A stretch of 64,000 nucleotides of DNA from Streptomyces shenzhenensis (GTDB lineage Bacteria > Actinomycetota > Actinomycetes > Streptomycetales > Streptomycetaceae). The stretch is taken from contig NZ_PENI01000004.1 of NCBI RefSeq assembly GCF_003688995.1, positions 124,001 through 188,000 of the forward strand, read 5' to 3'. The translations under genes were made by a program, and so were the position numbers. Under the pieces are notes generated by a model. It was not told the DNA's origin. It was given only the letters and a program-made list of their open reading frames with translations, and made no database searches. The stretch's first letter is position 1. Each line of letters begins with the position of its first letter. Positions 15,964-25,295 of the stretch are shown piece after piece.

Positions 15964-17223
15964 ATGACGAAGGTGTTGACGGGGTTGTTCAGAGCGAGAC
16001 GGAATGACGCCGCCCGGTCAGACCTCTTCACCCGGAGCGTGCGGCAGTGCGCGGAGTACCTGGCGGCGCATGACGGCGCGTCAGGCCGCAGGCAGGCGCG
16101 GCTCGCAGCGGCGATCGGCGCCCTCACCGCGGCTCACGGCTCGCCGGAGGACGACCCCTTCGACGCCCTTCTGGGGGTCGGCCGTCGCGCCCTGGAGGTG
16201 GGCGACGCCGACGCGCTGCAACTCGCCCTGGACATCGGGGAGTCCGCGACAGCGATACGGCGGCGGTCCCGGGCCGCCTGGCTGCTGCTCGGCCGCGCGC
16301 TGGACGGGCTCGGCCGGGCCGACGAGGCGGTCGCGGCCTACGAGGCCCATCTCGAACTCCACCCCGACCACGACGCCTCCCGGACCACCGTCGCGCGGAT
16401 CGGCACCCTGCGGGAACAGCGGGCCTGCCTGGACGAGGCGGCCGGCCTCTTCGCCACCGATGACGCGGCCACCCTGCGGGACGCTCAGGCACGGCCCGCG
16501 CGGCGCACACTCGACGACTTCGCCGCGTACACACGCTCCCGCGTCGCCGAGCACGGCGCGGCCGATCCCGCCGTGCGACGTCTCGTGGAGCTGTACGGCA
16601 GATACCGGCGGCTCGCCGACGAGGGCCGCGTACCCGATCCGCTGCTCGGCGGCGGCGAGCCCATCGGCGTCGGCGGGCTGCGCCGGCTGGTCGCGGGCCG
16701 CACGGTGTGCCTGGTCGCGGGCGCCGCGGAGGTCGCCGCGCGCTCCCTCAGCGCCGACCTCGACGCCTACGACCTGGTGGTCCGCTGCGACTCCCTGCGC
16801 GCCCGGGCCGGCGGCACCGGCGAGCGCGTCGACCTGCACGCCGTCTCCCTGCGCGGCGACGCCCCGTGGGAGGCCCCGGCCTGGACCGAACACGTCGGCA
16901 TCAGGGTGGTGTACGGCGACCCGCAGGCGGAGTGGCGCCGGTCGGTCCGCCGGCGCCTCGTGCCGGGCGCCCAGGACCACGTCGGCGACGCGTCCCTGCG
17001 CCGCCCGCTGAGCGACCCGGCCCTGATGGGCGAGGGCGGCTGGGACAGCGACACCACGACGGCCTTCACCACGCTCCGGCTGCTGGACTTCCTCGACGTC
17101 AGCCCCCGCCTGGATCTCATCGGCTTCGGGCTGCCCGGTCAGCTGCGGCCGAAGGAGAAGGAGTGGGTCATGGCCCATGCGACGAATGTGGACGAGAGCA
17201 CGATGAGGATCGCCCTGCGATGA
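15964..17223 (+). CDS. TPR-containing glycosyltransferase, GT29-like
   Basis: The 419-aa protein has helical TPR-like repeats at residues about 60-170 (RRSRAAWLLLGRALDGLGRA, DEAVAAYEAHLELHPDHDAS). The C-terminal half (about 235-415) has VCLVAGAAEVAARSLSADLD and AYDLVVRCD, which resembles the GT29 (sialyltransferase) L-motif pattern, then a DSDTTTAF...LDLIGFG region like the GT29 S-motif. The start was taken at ATG 15964, giving a normal N-terminus. Its stop overlaps the ATG of the GT8/pyruvyltransferase gene, so both act together, probably on a surface or secreted glycan. GT29 membership is a moderate-confidence call. Confidence 0.6.
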   Translation: MTKVLTGLFRARRNDAARSDLFTRSVRQCAEYLAAHDGASGRRQARLAAAIGALTAAHGSPEDDPFDALLGVGRRALEVGDADALQLALDIGESATAIRRRSRAAWLLLGRALDGLGRADEAVAAYEAHLELHPDHDASRTTVARIGTLREQRACLDEAAGLFATDDAATLRDAQARPARRTLDDFAAYTRSRVAEHGAADPAVRRLVELYGRYRRLADEGRVPDPLLGGGEPIGVGGLRRLVAGRTVCLVAGAAEVAARSLSADLDAYDLVVRCDSLRARAGGTGERVDLHAVSLRGDAPWEAPAWTEHVGIRVVYGDPQAEWRRSVRRRLVPGAQDHVGDASLRRPLSDPALMGEGGWDSDTTTAFTTLRLLDFLDVSPRLDLIGFGLPGQLRPKEKEWVMAHATNVDESTMRIALR

Positions 17224-19424
17224 CCCCTTCCGCCGACGACAGGCGGACGGTGACCGGCAAGCGCCGGCTCGCCTTCGCCGTGTACACCGACGGGGACCGG
17301 CTGCCCGGCCTTGCCGTTCTGCTGCGCAGCCTGGCCCTGACCAATCCCGGGGTGTGCGAGGACTTCGTCGTCCTTCATCCCGGCCTGCCCGACACCGCGT
17401 TCGACGAGGCGCGCCGGCTGCACCCCCGGGTGCTGCCGCGCCGTGCCGACGGGCGCGGGGACGTCTTCCGGCTGCGGGAGTACGACACGGTCATCGCCCT
17501 CGATCCGGGCATGGTCGTCCTGGGGGACATCGCCGAACTGCTGCGGATGCGCGACGGGGTGGGCGCGGTCCCGCAGCTGATACCCGGTCAGGGCACGGAG
17601 GCCCGCGCCGTTCTCCCGGACGGCCTGCTGGTGATCCAGAACGCCGACGTGGACGACGACGTCGCGGGGGCCACGGCCGACGACAACGGCCTGGCTCAGG
17701 CGCTGGGCAGCGTCCTGGTCCCGATCGGCTCGCGCCACGACTTCCTCGCGCAGCGGCTGTACGACGGCATCCCGGTGCCGGAGAACATCACCGTCCTGCG
17801 CTTCCCGGACGGCTTCGAGGAGCCCGGCGGTTCACCCGCGGCCGAGGCGCGGCGCCGCTTCGAGCTGGACGACGAGACCTTCCGCGCCGCCTATTGCGCA
17901 CTGCCCGGCGCCAAGCACCCCGAGCTGCTGCTGCACTGCGCCGTCCCCCTGCTGGAGCGCCGCGCCACCCTCGACCTGGCCCGGTCGGTCGCCGATGTGT
18001 ACCGGCAGCAGGGCCGGTACGACGAGGCCGTCGACGTCCTTGGCCCGGTCCTGGGCGACCGGGTGGACGCACCGCGCTGCCATGAGACGCTGGGCGTCTG
18101 CCTGATGGCGCTGTCCCGCTACGACGAGGCCGAGACCCATCTGCTGCTGGCGGCGTCGGCCCCCGCCGTCGCCCCGCGCGCCTTCGCCCAACTCGCCCGC
18201 CTGTCCTGGCTGCTCGGGCGGCTGGACGCCGCGCATGCCTACGCCCGTGAGGGCCTCGACGCCGACCCCACCGACGCCGGCTGCCGCAACTGGTACGTCC
18301 GGGAGCGCCAGGACGCCGGCGAGCCGGTGGAACAGGCCGCGCCCGCCGAGCAGTTCGCCCACGTGGCGCTCTTCGCCGAGGGCGACGAGAACGCGGGCGA
18401 CAAGGTGCTGCCCGAGGCCGTGCGGATGTGCTTCGACTCCGACACCGGTCCGCGGCGCTGGTACCAGCAGCCCGTGCACCGGCTGGTGGACGACGCGGCC
18501 GTGGAGCAACTGAACGCGCGGCGCGGGGTGATCGTGGGCGGCGGCGGGCTCTTCCTGCCGGACACCTCCCCGAACGGCAACAGCCACTGGCAGTGGAACA
18601 TCCCCGACGCCGCCCTGAACAGGATCACCGCTCCGCTGGCCGTCTTCGCGGTCGGCTACAACGTGTTCGACGGGCAGCTCTACCGCCGTCAGCGGTTCGC
18701 CGAGAGCCTGCGAGCGCTGGTCGAACGGTCGGCGTTCTTCGGGCTGCGCAACCACGGTTCGGTCGAACGGGTCAGGGAACTGCTCCCCGCCGAGCTGCGG
18801 GAACGGGTGCGGTACCAGCCCTGCCCGACCACCGTGGCGCGTCAGCTCGTCATGGGCTGGGAGGACCCGGCGGAGCGGGCCGACACCGTCCTGGTCAACT
18901 GCGCGTACGACCGCGCGGGGCTGCGCTTCGGCCACGACTACGGGCACTTCCTCGCCGAGATGGCCGACGCGCTGCGGAGCCTGCGCGAGCGCGCCGACGT
19001 CCGGTACGCGGCCCATATGCCGGCGGACGAGAAATTCGTGCACGACCTGCGCCGGGAGCACGGCATCAGCCTGCCCGTCGACCCGCTGTACGTCATGACC
19101 AACGACGAGATCCGCGGCCTCTACCGTCGCGCGAAGCTCGTGATGGGCATGCGCGGCCACGCCGGGATGATCCCCTTCGGCTGTGGTACCCCGATCATCA
19201 GCCTCGTCTCCCACCCGAAGCTCGCGTACTTCCTCCTCGACATCGGGCGCCCGGAGTGGGGTCTGTCGGTGCACGACCGGGCACTGGGCCGGCGCCTCGC
19301 CGAGCGGGCGGCCGGGGTGCTCGACGATCACGCGGCGAGCGTGGCCGACGTGCACGACAGGCAGGATTTCCTCTGGAAGATCACCCGGACCAACCTCGAC
19401 GACCTCCGGGAGATCCTCGCGTAG
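17220..19424 (+). CDS. GT8-like glycosyltransferase / TPR / polysaccharide pyruvyltransferase fusion
   Basis: The 734-aa protein appears to have three parts. Residues about 15-230 resemble a GT8 (glycogenin-like) transferase (LAFAVYTDGDRLPGLAVLLR; REYDTVIALDPGMVVLGDI). Residues about 255-375 form TPR helices (YDEAVDVLGPVLGDR; RYDEAETHLLLAAS). Residues about 385-700 match the polysaccharide pyruvyltransferase family, with VIVGGGGLFLPD and the C-terminal LVMGMRGHAGMIPFGCGTP then SLVSHPKL. Pyruvyltransferases add ketal pyruvate to exopolysaccharides or wall polymers. The ATG overlaps the stop of the upstream gene by 4 nt. A terminator follows at 19463. Confidence 0.78.
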   Translation: MTPSADDRRTVTGKRRLAFAVYTDGDRLPGLAVLLRSLALTNPGVCEDFVVLHPGLPDTAFDEARRLHPRVLPRRADGRGDVFRLREYDTVIALDPGMVVLGDIAELLRMRDGVGAVPQLIPGQGTEARAVLPDGLLVIQNADVDDDVAGATADDNGLAQALGSVLVPIGSRHDFLAQRLYDGIPVPENITVLRFPDGFEEPGGSPAAEARRRFELDDETFRAAYCALPGAKHPELLLHCAVPLLERRATLDLARSVADVYRQQGRYDEAVDVLGPVLGDRVDAPRCHETLGVCLMALSRYDEAETHLLLAASAPAVAPRAFAQLARLSWLLGRLDAAHAYAREGLDADPTDAGCRNWYVRERQDAGEPVEQAAPAEQFAHVALFAEGDENAGDKVLPEAVRMCFDSDTGPRRWYQQPVHRLVDDAAVEQLNARRGVIVGGGGLFLPDTSPNGNSHWQWNIPDAALNRITAPLAVFAVGYNVFDGQLYRRQRFAESLRALVERSAFFGLRNHGSVERVRELLPAELRERVRYQPCPTTVARQLVMGWEDPAERADTVLVNCAYDRAGLRFGHDYGHFLAEMADALRSLRERADVRYAAHMPADEKFVHDLRREHGISLPVDPLYVMTNDEIRGLYRRAKLVMGMRGHAGMIPFGCGTPIISLVSHPKLAYFLLDIGRPEWGLSVHDRALGRRLAERAAGVLDDHAASVADVHDRQDFLWKITRTNLDDLREILA

Positions 19425-19462
19425 GCCCCACAGCGGGGGCAGAGCGAGCGACGCCCTGACGT

Positions 19463-19487
19463 AACGGCGGGGCGTCGCCCCGCCGTT
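19463..19487 (+). terminator. Hairpin terminator after the glycan operon
   Basis: An 11-bp perfect stem (AACGGCGGGGC / GCCCCGCCGTT) with a 3-nt loop lies 39 nt after the stop of the pyruvyltransferase gene. Confidence 0.75.
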
Positions 19488-19671
19488 CACGCGTCGGGCG
19501 AGGGCACCGGCATGCCCGCGGCGGTCATGAACCGGCAGCCCCGTGGGTATACCTCACGTGCGGGACCGGCCCTCGATGACATGCCGGGCGACGCCGATGT
19601 GACGGCTGTCCGTCCTGCGGATGTGGCATGCCGTTCGCCTCCCGTACACACATCTGGCGGATAGTTGCGCG

Positions 19672-20757
19672 GTGCCGAATGAGACAGCCGTGCGACTGCC
19701 GCAGCAGAGCAGCCCCCTTCCTTCCGGACAGAGTGCCCAGCCGCGGGAACACCGCTTCGACATCGACCTGATGCGGCTGATCTGCTCGGGCACCGTCATG
19801 CTGGGACATGTGGGGTCGCAGTTCATAAGCTCGACCGAGAACGACGCGGCCGGCGGGGCCGGGTCGTACTGGGCCGGGCACATAGCCGAGGCGATCAACC
19901 CGTTCGCGGTTCCCATGTACTTCGCGATAGCCGGCTGGGCCGTGCTGGTCGGGGCGCCCCCGCGGGACAGCGGCAGGATGTGGAAGAGGATCGTCCGGAA
20001 CGTCGTTCCGCTCTTCGCGTGGACGGCGATCTACCTGATCTGGGCCTGGCTGCGGGACCGCAACGAGAGCCCGATGACCGAGCTGGCGGAGGACTCTCTC
20101 TTCGGCTCCGTGGAGCCCGCGTACCACCTGTGGTTCATGTACAACTACATCCCGATCATCGTCTTCCTCGCCTTCGCGATGCTGATCAAGGACGGGAAGC
20201 GGCCCTGGGGCCTGGGGGCCGCCCTGCTCGGTATCGCGGTGCTGCCGAGCGTGTTCACCACCATCTCCGAGGTGACGGAGCGGGAGATGCCCTCGGTCGC
20301 CTGGGGCTTCGGCACCTACTCCCTGGTGTACGCGGTCGGCGGCGCCATGCTGTTCGCCCTTCCGGCGGGAGCGGTCCGGCCGCGCTGGCTGCTGTACGGC
20401 CTGTTGCCGCTCACCATGGTCGGCTGCCTCTGGTACAACACGCAGATCCACTACGTGATCCCCAACGCCCATCTGTTCGTCGCCACCATGAGCGTCTGTG
20501 TGCTGCTGCTGATCAGCCGCATCCGGATTCCCGAGAAGCACCGGCCGCTCCTGAAGAAGCTGGCCGGAGCGGCGCTGGGCGCGTACATGGTGCACGTGCT
20601 CTTCGTCGAGGAACTGGTCGAACCCCTGGTCTCGCCGGACCTGAGCGGCCCGGTGGCGGGACTGCTGCTGGTCGGTCTGCTCGCCGCGGTCATGGTGCTG
20701 TCCTTCGCCACCAGCCTGCTGTGGGGCAAGCTGAACCTGCGGCGCCTGCTGGGCTGA
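19672..20757 (+). CDS. Membrane acyltransferase (acyltransferase 3 family)
   Basis: The 361-aa multi-span membrane protein fits the acyltransferase-3/NodX-OafA family. It has an early DIDLMRLICSGTVMLGHVGS segment with the family's catalytic-type His, about ten hydrophobic helices and a basic C-terminus. It probably O-acylates a sugar in a surface glycan, matching the two transferases upstream. The start is uncertain: GTG 19672 is used, but an in-frame ATG at 19621 would add 17 residues; neither has a good Shine-Dalgarno. Confidence 0.8.
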   Translation: MPNETAVRLPQQSSPLPSGQSAQPREHRFDIDLMRLICSGTVMLGHVGSQFISSTENDAAGGAGSYWAGHIAEAINPFAVPMYFAIAGWAVLVGAPPRDSGRMWKRIVRNVVPLFAWTAIYLIWAWLRDRNESPMTELAEDSLFGSVEPAYHLWFMYNYIPIIVFLAFAMLIKDGKRPWGLGAALLGIAVLPSVFTTISEVTEREMPSVAWGFGTYSLVYAVGGAMLFALPAGAVRPRWLLYGLLPLTMVGCLWYNTQIHYVIPNAHLFVATMSVCVLLLISRIRIPEKHRPLLKKLAGAALGAYMVHVLFVEELVEPLVSPDLSGPVAGLLLVGLLAAVMVLSFATSLLWGKLNLRRLLG

Positions 20758-20914
20758 GCACGGCCGCGGCTGCCTCCGCCGACAACGCCGCTGTCCACGA
20801 AGGCACTTCACGGCTGGACAGCGGCTCGGCGCCGGGCCTGACCGCCCTCGGACCACACCCCCACCGCCCGCCTCCGCGAGCAGTGCTGTCACAGCCCGGC
20901 GGTACGGTCGGAGC

Positions 20915-23170
20915 ATGGCGCAACAGGCGGGGAACCCCACGGCCGAGCGGAAGCTAGCCGTACTCGAAGGCGTGCTGGAGCGGATCACGTACGCCAACGA
21001 GGAGAACGGCTACACGGTCGCCCGCGTCGACACCGGCCGAGGCGCCGGCGACCTGCTCACCGTGGTCGGCGCGCTGCTCGGCGCGCAGGTCGGCGAGTCG
21101 CTGCGGATGGAGGGCCGCTGGGGCTCCCACCCGCAGTACGGCAAGCAGTTCACCGTCGAGAACTACACGACCGTCCTGCCGGCCACCGTCCAGGGCATCC
21201 GCCGCTACCTCGGCTCGGGCCTGGTCAAGGGCATCGGCCCGGTCTTCGCCGACCGCATCACACAGCACTTCGGCCTGGACACCCTGCGGATCATCGAGGA
21301 GGAGCCCAAGCGGCTGATCGAGGTGCCCGGGCTCGGCCCCAAGCGCACCAAGAAGATCGCCGACGCCTGGGAGGAGCAGAAGGCGATCAAGGAGGTCATG
21401 CTCTTCCTCCAGACCGTCGAGGTCTCCACCTCCATCGCCGTGCGCATCTACAAGAAGTACGGCGACGCCTCCATCTCCGTCGTGAAGAACCAGCCGTACC
21501 GGCTGGCGGCCGACGTGTGGGGCATCGGCTTCCTCACCGCCGACAAGATCGCCCAGTCCGTCGGCATCCCGCACGACAGCCCGGAACGCGTCAAGGCGGG
21601 TCTCCAGTACGCGCTGTCCCAGTCCACCGACCAGGGCCACTGCTTCCTGCCCGAGGAGCGGCTGATCGCGGACGCGGTGAAGCTGCTCCAGGTCGACACC
21701 GGCCTGGTCATCGAGTGCCTCGCCGAACTGGCCGAGCCGCCGGAGGAGGGGGCCGACCCGGGTGTCGTACGGGAGAAGGTGCCCGGAGCCGACGGCGGCG
21801 AGCCCGTCACCGCGGTCTACCTCGTCCCCTTCCACCGTGCCGAACTCTCCCTCGCGGCCCAGCTGTTGCGCCTGCTGCGCACCGACGAGGACCGGATGCC
21901 GTCCTTCCGGAGCGTCGCCTGGGACAAGGCCCTGGGCTGGCTCGAGGGCCGCACCGGCGCCGACCTCGCGCCCGAGCAGGAGGCCGCCGTGCGGCTGGCG
22001 CTGACCGAGAAGGTCGCCGTCCTCACCGGCGGCCCCGGCTGCGGCAAGTCCTTCACGGTCCGCTCCATCGTGGAACTGGCCCGCGCCAAAGGGGCCAGGG
22101 TCGTGCTGGCCGCGCCCACCGGCCGGGCCGCCAAGCGGCTGGCCGAGCTGACCGGCGCCGAGGCCTCCACCGTGCACCGGCTGCTGGAGCTGAAGCCGGG
22201 CGGCGACGCGGCGTACGACAAGGACCGCCCGCTCCAGGCCGACCTGGTCGTCGTGGACGAGGCCTCCATGCTGGATCTGCTGCTCGCCAACAAGCTGGTC
22301 AAGGCGGTGCCCCCGGGCGCCCATCTGCTCTTCGTCGGGGACGTGGACCAGCTGCCCAGCGTCGGTGCCGGCGAGGTGCTGCGGGATCTGCTGGCCGACG
22401 GCAGCCCGATCCCGGCCGTCCGCCTCACCCGGGTCTTCCGGCAGGCCCAGCAGTCCGGCGTGGTGACCAACGCGCACCGCATCAACTCCGGGCAGCACCC
22501 GGTCACCGACGGCATGAAGGACTTCTTCCTCTTCGTCGAGGACGACACGGAGGCCGTCGGCCGGCTCACCGTGGACGTGGCCGCGCGCCGCATCCCGGCC
22601 CGGTTCGGCCTCGACCCGCGCCGGGACGTGCAGGTGCTCGCGCCGATGCACCGCGGCCCGGCCGGCGCCGGCACCCTCAACGGCCTGCTCCAGCAGGCCG
22701 TCACGCCCGCCCGCCCGGACCTGCCCGAGAAGCGGTTCGGCGGCCGGGTCTTCCGCGTCGGCGACAAGGTCACCCAGATTCGCAACAATTACGAGAAAGG
22801 GGAGAACGGCGTCTTCAACGGCACCGTGGGCGTGGTCACCTCGCTCGATCCGGTCGACCAGCGGCTGACGGTGCTGACGGACGAGGACGAGGAGGTGCCG
22901 TACGAATTCGACGAACTGGACGAGCTGGCGCACGCGTACGCGGTCACCATCCACCGCTCGCAGGGCAGCGAGTACCCGGCGGTGGTGATCCCGGTCACCA
23001 CGGGCGCCTGGATGATGCTTCAGCGCAATCTGCTCTACACGGCCGTCACCCGCGCCAAGCGGCTGGTCGTTCTCGTCGGTTCGCGCAAGGCGATCGGCCA
23101 GGCGGTGCGCACCGTGTCGGCCGGACGGCGGTGCACCGCCCTCGACTTCAGACTGGAGCACCGCAAATGA
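20915..23170 (+). CDS. recD2: ATP-dependent 5'-3' DNA helicase RecD2
   Basis: The 751-aa superfamily 1 helicase has the long N-terminal region of RecD2: an OB-like part and helix-hairpin-helix segments (VKGIGPVFADRI, VPGLGPKRTKKI). It has Walker A GGPGCGKSF at about residue 373, Walker B VVVDEASM, and motif VI YTAVTRAKR near the C-terminus. It unwinds DNA in repair and replication-fork maintenance without RecBC. The ATG at 20915 is the natural start, and an in-frame internal Met is unlikely. Confidence 0.95.
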   Translation: MAQQAGNPTAERKLAVLEGVLERITYANEENGYTVARVDTGRGAGDLLTVVGALLGAQVGESLRMEGRWGSHPQYGKQFTVENYTTVLPATVQGIRRYLGSGLVKGIGPVFADRITQHFGLDTLRIIEEEPKRLIEVPGLGPKRTKKIADAWEEQKAIKEVMLFLQTVEVSTSIAVRIYKKYGDASISVVKNQPYRLAADVWGIGFLTADKIAQSVGIPHDSPERVKAGLQYALSQSTDQGHCFLPEERLIADAVKLLQVDTGLVIECLAELAEPPEEGADPGVVREKVPGADGGEPVTAVYLVPFHRAELSLAAQLLRLLRTDEDRMPSFRSVAWDKALGWLEGRTGADLAPEQEAAVRLALTEKVAVLTGGPGCGKSFTVRSIVELARAKGARVVLAAPTGRAAKRLAELTGAEASTVHRLLELKPGGDAAYDKDRPLQADLVVVDEASMLDLLLANKLVKAVPPGAHLLFVGDVDQLPSVGAGEVLRDLLADGSPIPAVRLTRVFRQAQQSGVVTNAHRINSGQHPVTDGMKDFFLFVEDDTEAVGRLTVDVAARRIPARFGLDPRRDVQVLAPMHRGPAGAGTLNGLLQQAVTPARPDLPEKRFGGRVFRVGDKVTQIRNNYEKGENGVFNGTVGVVTSLDPVDQRLTVLTDEDEEVPYEFDELDELAHAYAVTIHRSQGSEYPAVVIPVTTGAWMMLQRNLLYTAVTRAKRLVVLVGSRKAIGQAVRTVSAGRRCTALDFRLEHRK

Positions 23171-23183
23171 TCGATCAAATGAG

Positions 23184-23210
23184 TCGGGAAGGTCACACAG
23201 CTCTTCCCGA
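23184..23210 (+). terminator. Weak hairpin after recD2
   Basis: An 8-bp stem (TCGGGAAG / CTTCCCGA) with an 11-nt loop lies just past the recD2 stop. It lacks a T-tract, which is usual in this GC background. Confidence 0.4.
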
Positions 23211-23367
23211 TGGGCCGGCAACGGGGCAGGATGAGCAGGTTGGCGGCACTGAGTGCCGCCAATTAGCCCAATGGTCGACCCCGAGTGCACTCTCCTGAGC
23301 CAAATGGGGGATGGTAGAGACAGTCAGGGCACCTCGAAGATGAGGCACTACGTCGGTGAGGGAAGAC

Positions 23368-24657
23368 GTGAGCGACAACTCTGTAGTACTGCGGTACGGC
23401 GACGGCGAGTACACCTACCCGGTGATCGACAGCACCGTCGGTGACAAGGGCTTCGACATCGGGAAGCTCCGCGCTCAGACCGGTCTGGTGACTCTGGACA
23501 GCGGTTACGGCAACACGGCCGCCTATAAATCCGCCATCACCTACCTCGACGGCGAGTCGGGCATTCTGCGGTACCGCGGCTATCCGATCGAGCAGCTGGC
23601 CGAGCGCTCCACCTTCCTGGAGGTGGCGTACCTGCTGATCAACGGTGAGCTGCCGACCGTCGACGAGCTGACCACGTTCAAGAACGACGTCACACAGCAC
23701 ACGCTGCTGCACGAGGACGTCAAGAACTTCTACACGGGCTTCCCGCGCGACGCCCACCCGATGGCCATGCTGTCGTCGGTGGTCTCGGCGCTGTCCACCT
23801 TCTACCAGGACAGCCACAACCCGTTCGACGAGAAGCAGCGCAACCTCTCCACCATCCGCCTGCTCGCCAAGCTCCCCACGATCGCGGCGTACGCCTACAA
23901 GAAGTCGATCGGCCACCCGTTCGTCTACCCGCGCAACGACCTCGGCTATGTGCAGAACTTCCTGCGTATGACGTTCTCGGTGCCGGCCGACGAGTACCAG
24001 CTCGACCCGGTGGTCGTCTCCGCGCTCGACAAGCTGCTGATCCTGCACGCGGACCACGAGCAGAACTGTTCGACCTCCACGGTCCGTCTGGTCGGCTCCT
24101 CCCAGGCCAATATGTTCGCGTCGATCTCGGCGGGCATCAACGCGCTGTGGGGCCCGCTGCACGGCGGCGCCAACCAGTCCGTCCTGGAGATGCTGGAGGG
24201 CATCCGCGACTCCGGCGCCGGCGTCGACACCTTCATCCGCAAGGTGAAGAACAAGGAGGACGGCGTCCGCCTGATGGGCTTCGGCCACCGGGTCTACAAG
24301 AACTTCGACCCGCGCGCCCAGATCATCAAGGCTGCCGCGCACGATGTGCTCTCGGCCCTCGGCAAGGACGACGAGCTGCTCGACATCGCCCTCAAGCTGG
24401 AGGAGCACGCCCTCTCCGACGACTACTTCGTCGAGCGCAAGCTCTACCCGAACGTGGACTTCTACACCGGCCTGATCTACCGGGCCATGGGCTTCCCGAC
24501 GGAGATGTTCACCGTCCTGTTCGCGCTCGGCCGGCTGCCGGGCTGGATCGCCCAGTGGCAGGAAATGATCAAGGAGCCGGGCTCTCGTATCGGCCGCCCG
24601 CGGCAGATCTACACGGGTGTCGTGGAGCGCGACTTCGTGCCGGTCGAGGCGCGCTGA
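23368..24657 (+). CDS. gltA: Citrate synthase
   Basis: The 429-aa type I citrate synthase condenses acetyl-CoA and oxaloacetate, the entry reaction of the TCA cycle. Catalytic residues are visible: His in GPLHGGANQ, His in GFGHRVYK and Asp in LYPNVDFYTG. The start was set at the second GTG (VSDNSVVLRYGDGEYTYPV), which follows GAGGGAAGAC; an earlier in-frame GTG at 23356 would only add VREDV-type residues. It stands alone, followed by a hairpin at 24766. Confidence 0.97.
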   Translation: MSDNSVVLRYGDGEYTYPVIDSTVGDKGFDIGKLRAQTGLVTLDSGYGNTAAYKSAITYLDGESGILRYRGYPIEQLAERSTFLEVAYLLINGELPTVDELTTFKNDVTQHTLLHEDVKNFYTGFPRDAHPMAMLSSVVSALSTFYQDSHNPFDEKQRNLSTIRLLAKLPTIAAYAYKKSIGHPFVYPRNDLGYVQNFLRMTFSVPADEYQLDPVVVSALDKLLILHADHEQNCSTSTVRLVGSSQANMFASISAGINALWGPLHGGANQSVLEMLEGIRDSGAGVDTFIRKVKNKEDGVRLMGFGHRVYKNFDPRAQIIKAAAHDVLSALGKDDELLDIALKLEEHALSDDYFVERKLYPNVDFYTGLIYRAMGFPTEMFTVLFALGRLPGWIAQWQEMIKEPGSRIGRPRQIYTGVVERDFVPVEAR

Positions 24658-24765
24658 CACCTGCTGGCGAGGGGTGCCGCGGCCCTGCGGGGCCGCGGAC
24701 CCGGGCCGGTCCGGGAGCATGACGGCTCTGCGGCCGACCTGGCGGGCCGAGCCCTGACACCTGAA

Positions 24766-24818
24766 GAAGGCGCCCTGGAACGCCGGTCCCCCCACGGGCC
24801 GACGACCAGGGCGCCTTC
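24766..24818 (+). terminator. Hairpin after citrate synthase
   Basis: A perfect 13-bp stem (GAAGGCGCCCTGG / CCAGGGCGCCTTC) encloses a 27-nt loop, about 110 nt after the citrate synthase stop. Confidence 0.6.
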
Positions 24819-25295
24819 CCGTGTCCCGGTGCGGATTCCCCCCACGGGATCCGGCCGGGCGCTTGCGAAAGCAGCGCCTGAATCGCTGCGTGAGCACAAC
24901 GAGCAAAACCCGCCGTACTCCAGTGATGCGGTGCGATCTGCCGGGACCCGCACGGTCGGGAGGGCCGCTCAAAGCTTCCCGGTGTACGTGCCCCGGCAAC
25001 GCATCTCTGAGGAAGTCCCCCAAGACAACCTCAGATGCCGGCCGACGCCCCCCAAGACGCCGACTGACATCGCCAACTTAGACCGTCGAACCCCTTCGAT
25101 GGTTACGTTCACATCACTGTGATCTGCGTCTCTTGCATATGTCCGTTAGGTGCGCAAGAGCCCCGATACGGCGATCGGGGCTCAAGCGTAAGGATGATGC
25201 GCGAGCCTTGTGAAGAGCTTATGTGGTGCGCGCGCCGGACTCTAGAGGGACTCTTACTTCGGCTTCGGTCTACTGTCGGTAACTTCGGCTGAGGC
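24819..25295. other. Gene-free interval between gltA and copA
   Basis: No convincing gene is present; short frames such as 24829-25122 (+) lack family features and a Shine-Dalgarno. The part after about 25080 is noticeably less GC-rich than its neighbours. One strong hairpin at 25158-25183 is listed separately. Confidence 0.55.
25158..25183. terminator. Hairpin between convergent gltA and copA
   Basis: A perfect 10-bp stem (GAGCCCCGAT / ATCGGGGCTC) with a 6-nt loop lies 113 nt beyond the copA stop on the minus strand and 500 nt beyond gltA on the plus strand. It is probably the copA terminator. Confidence 0.6.

Noticed and set aside
24829..25122. 97-codon plus-strand ORF between citrate synthase and copA
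   Set aside because: It has no Shine-Dalgarno, no recognisable motif, and crosses an area of changing base composition without codon bias of a real gene.
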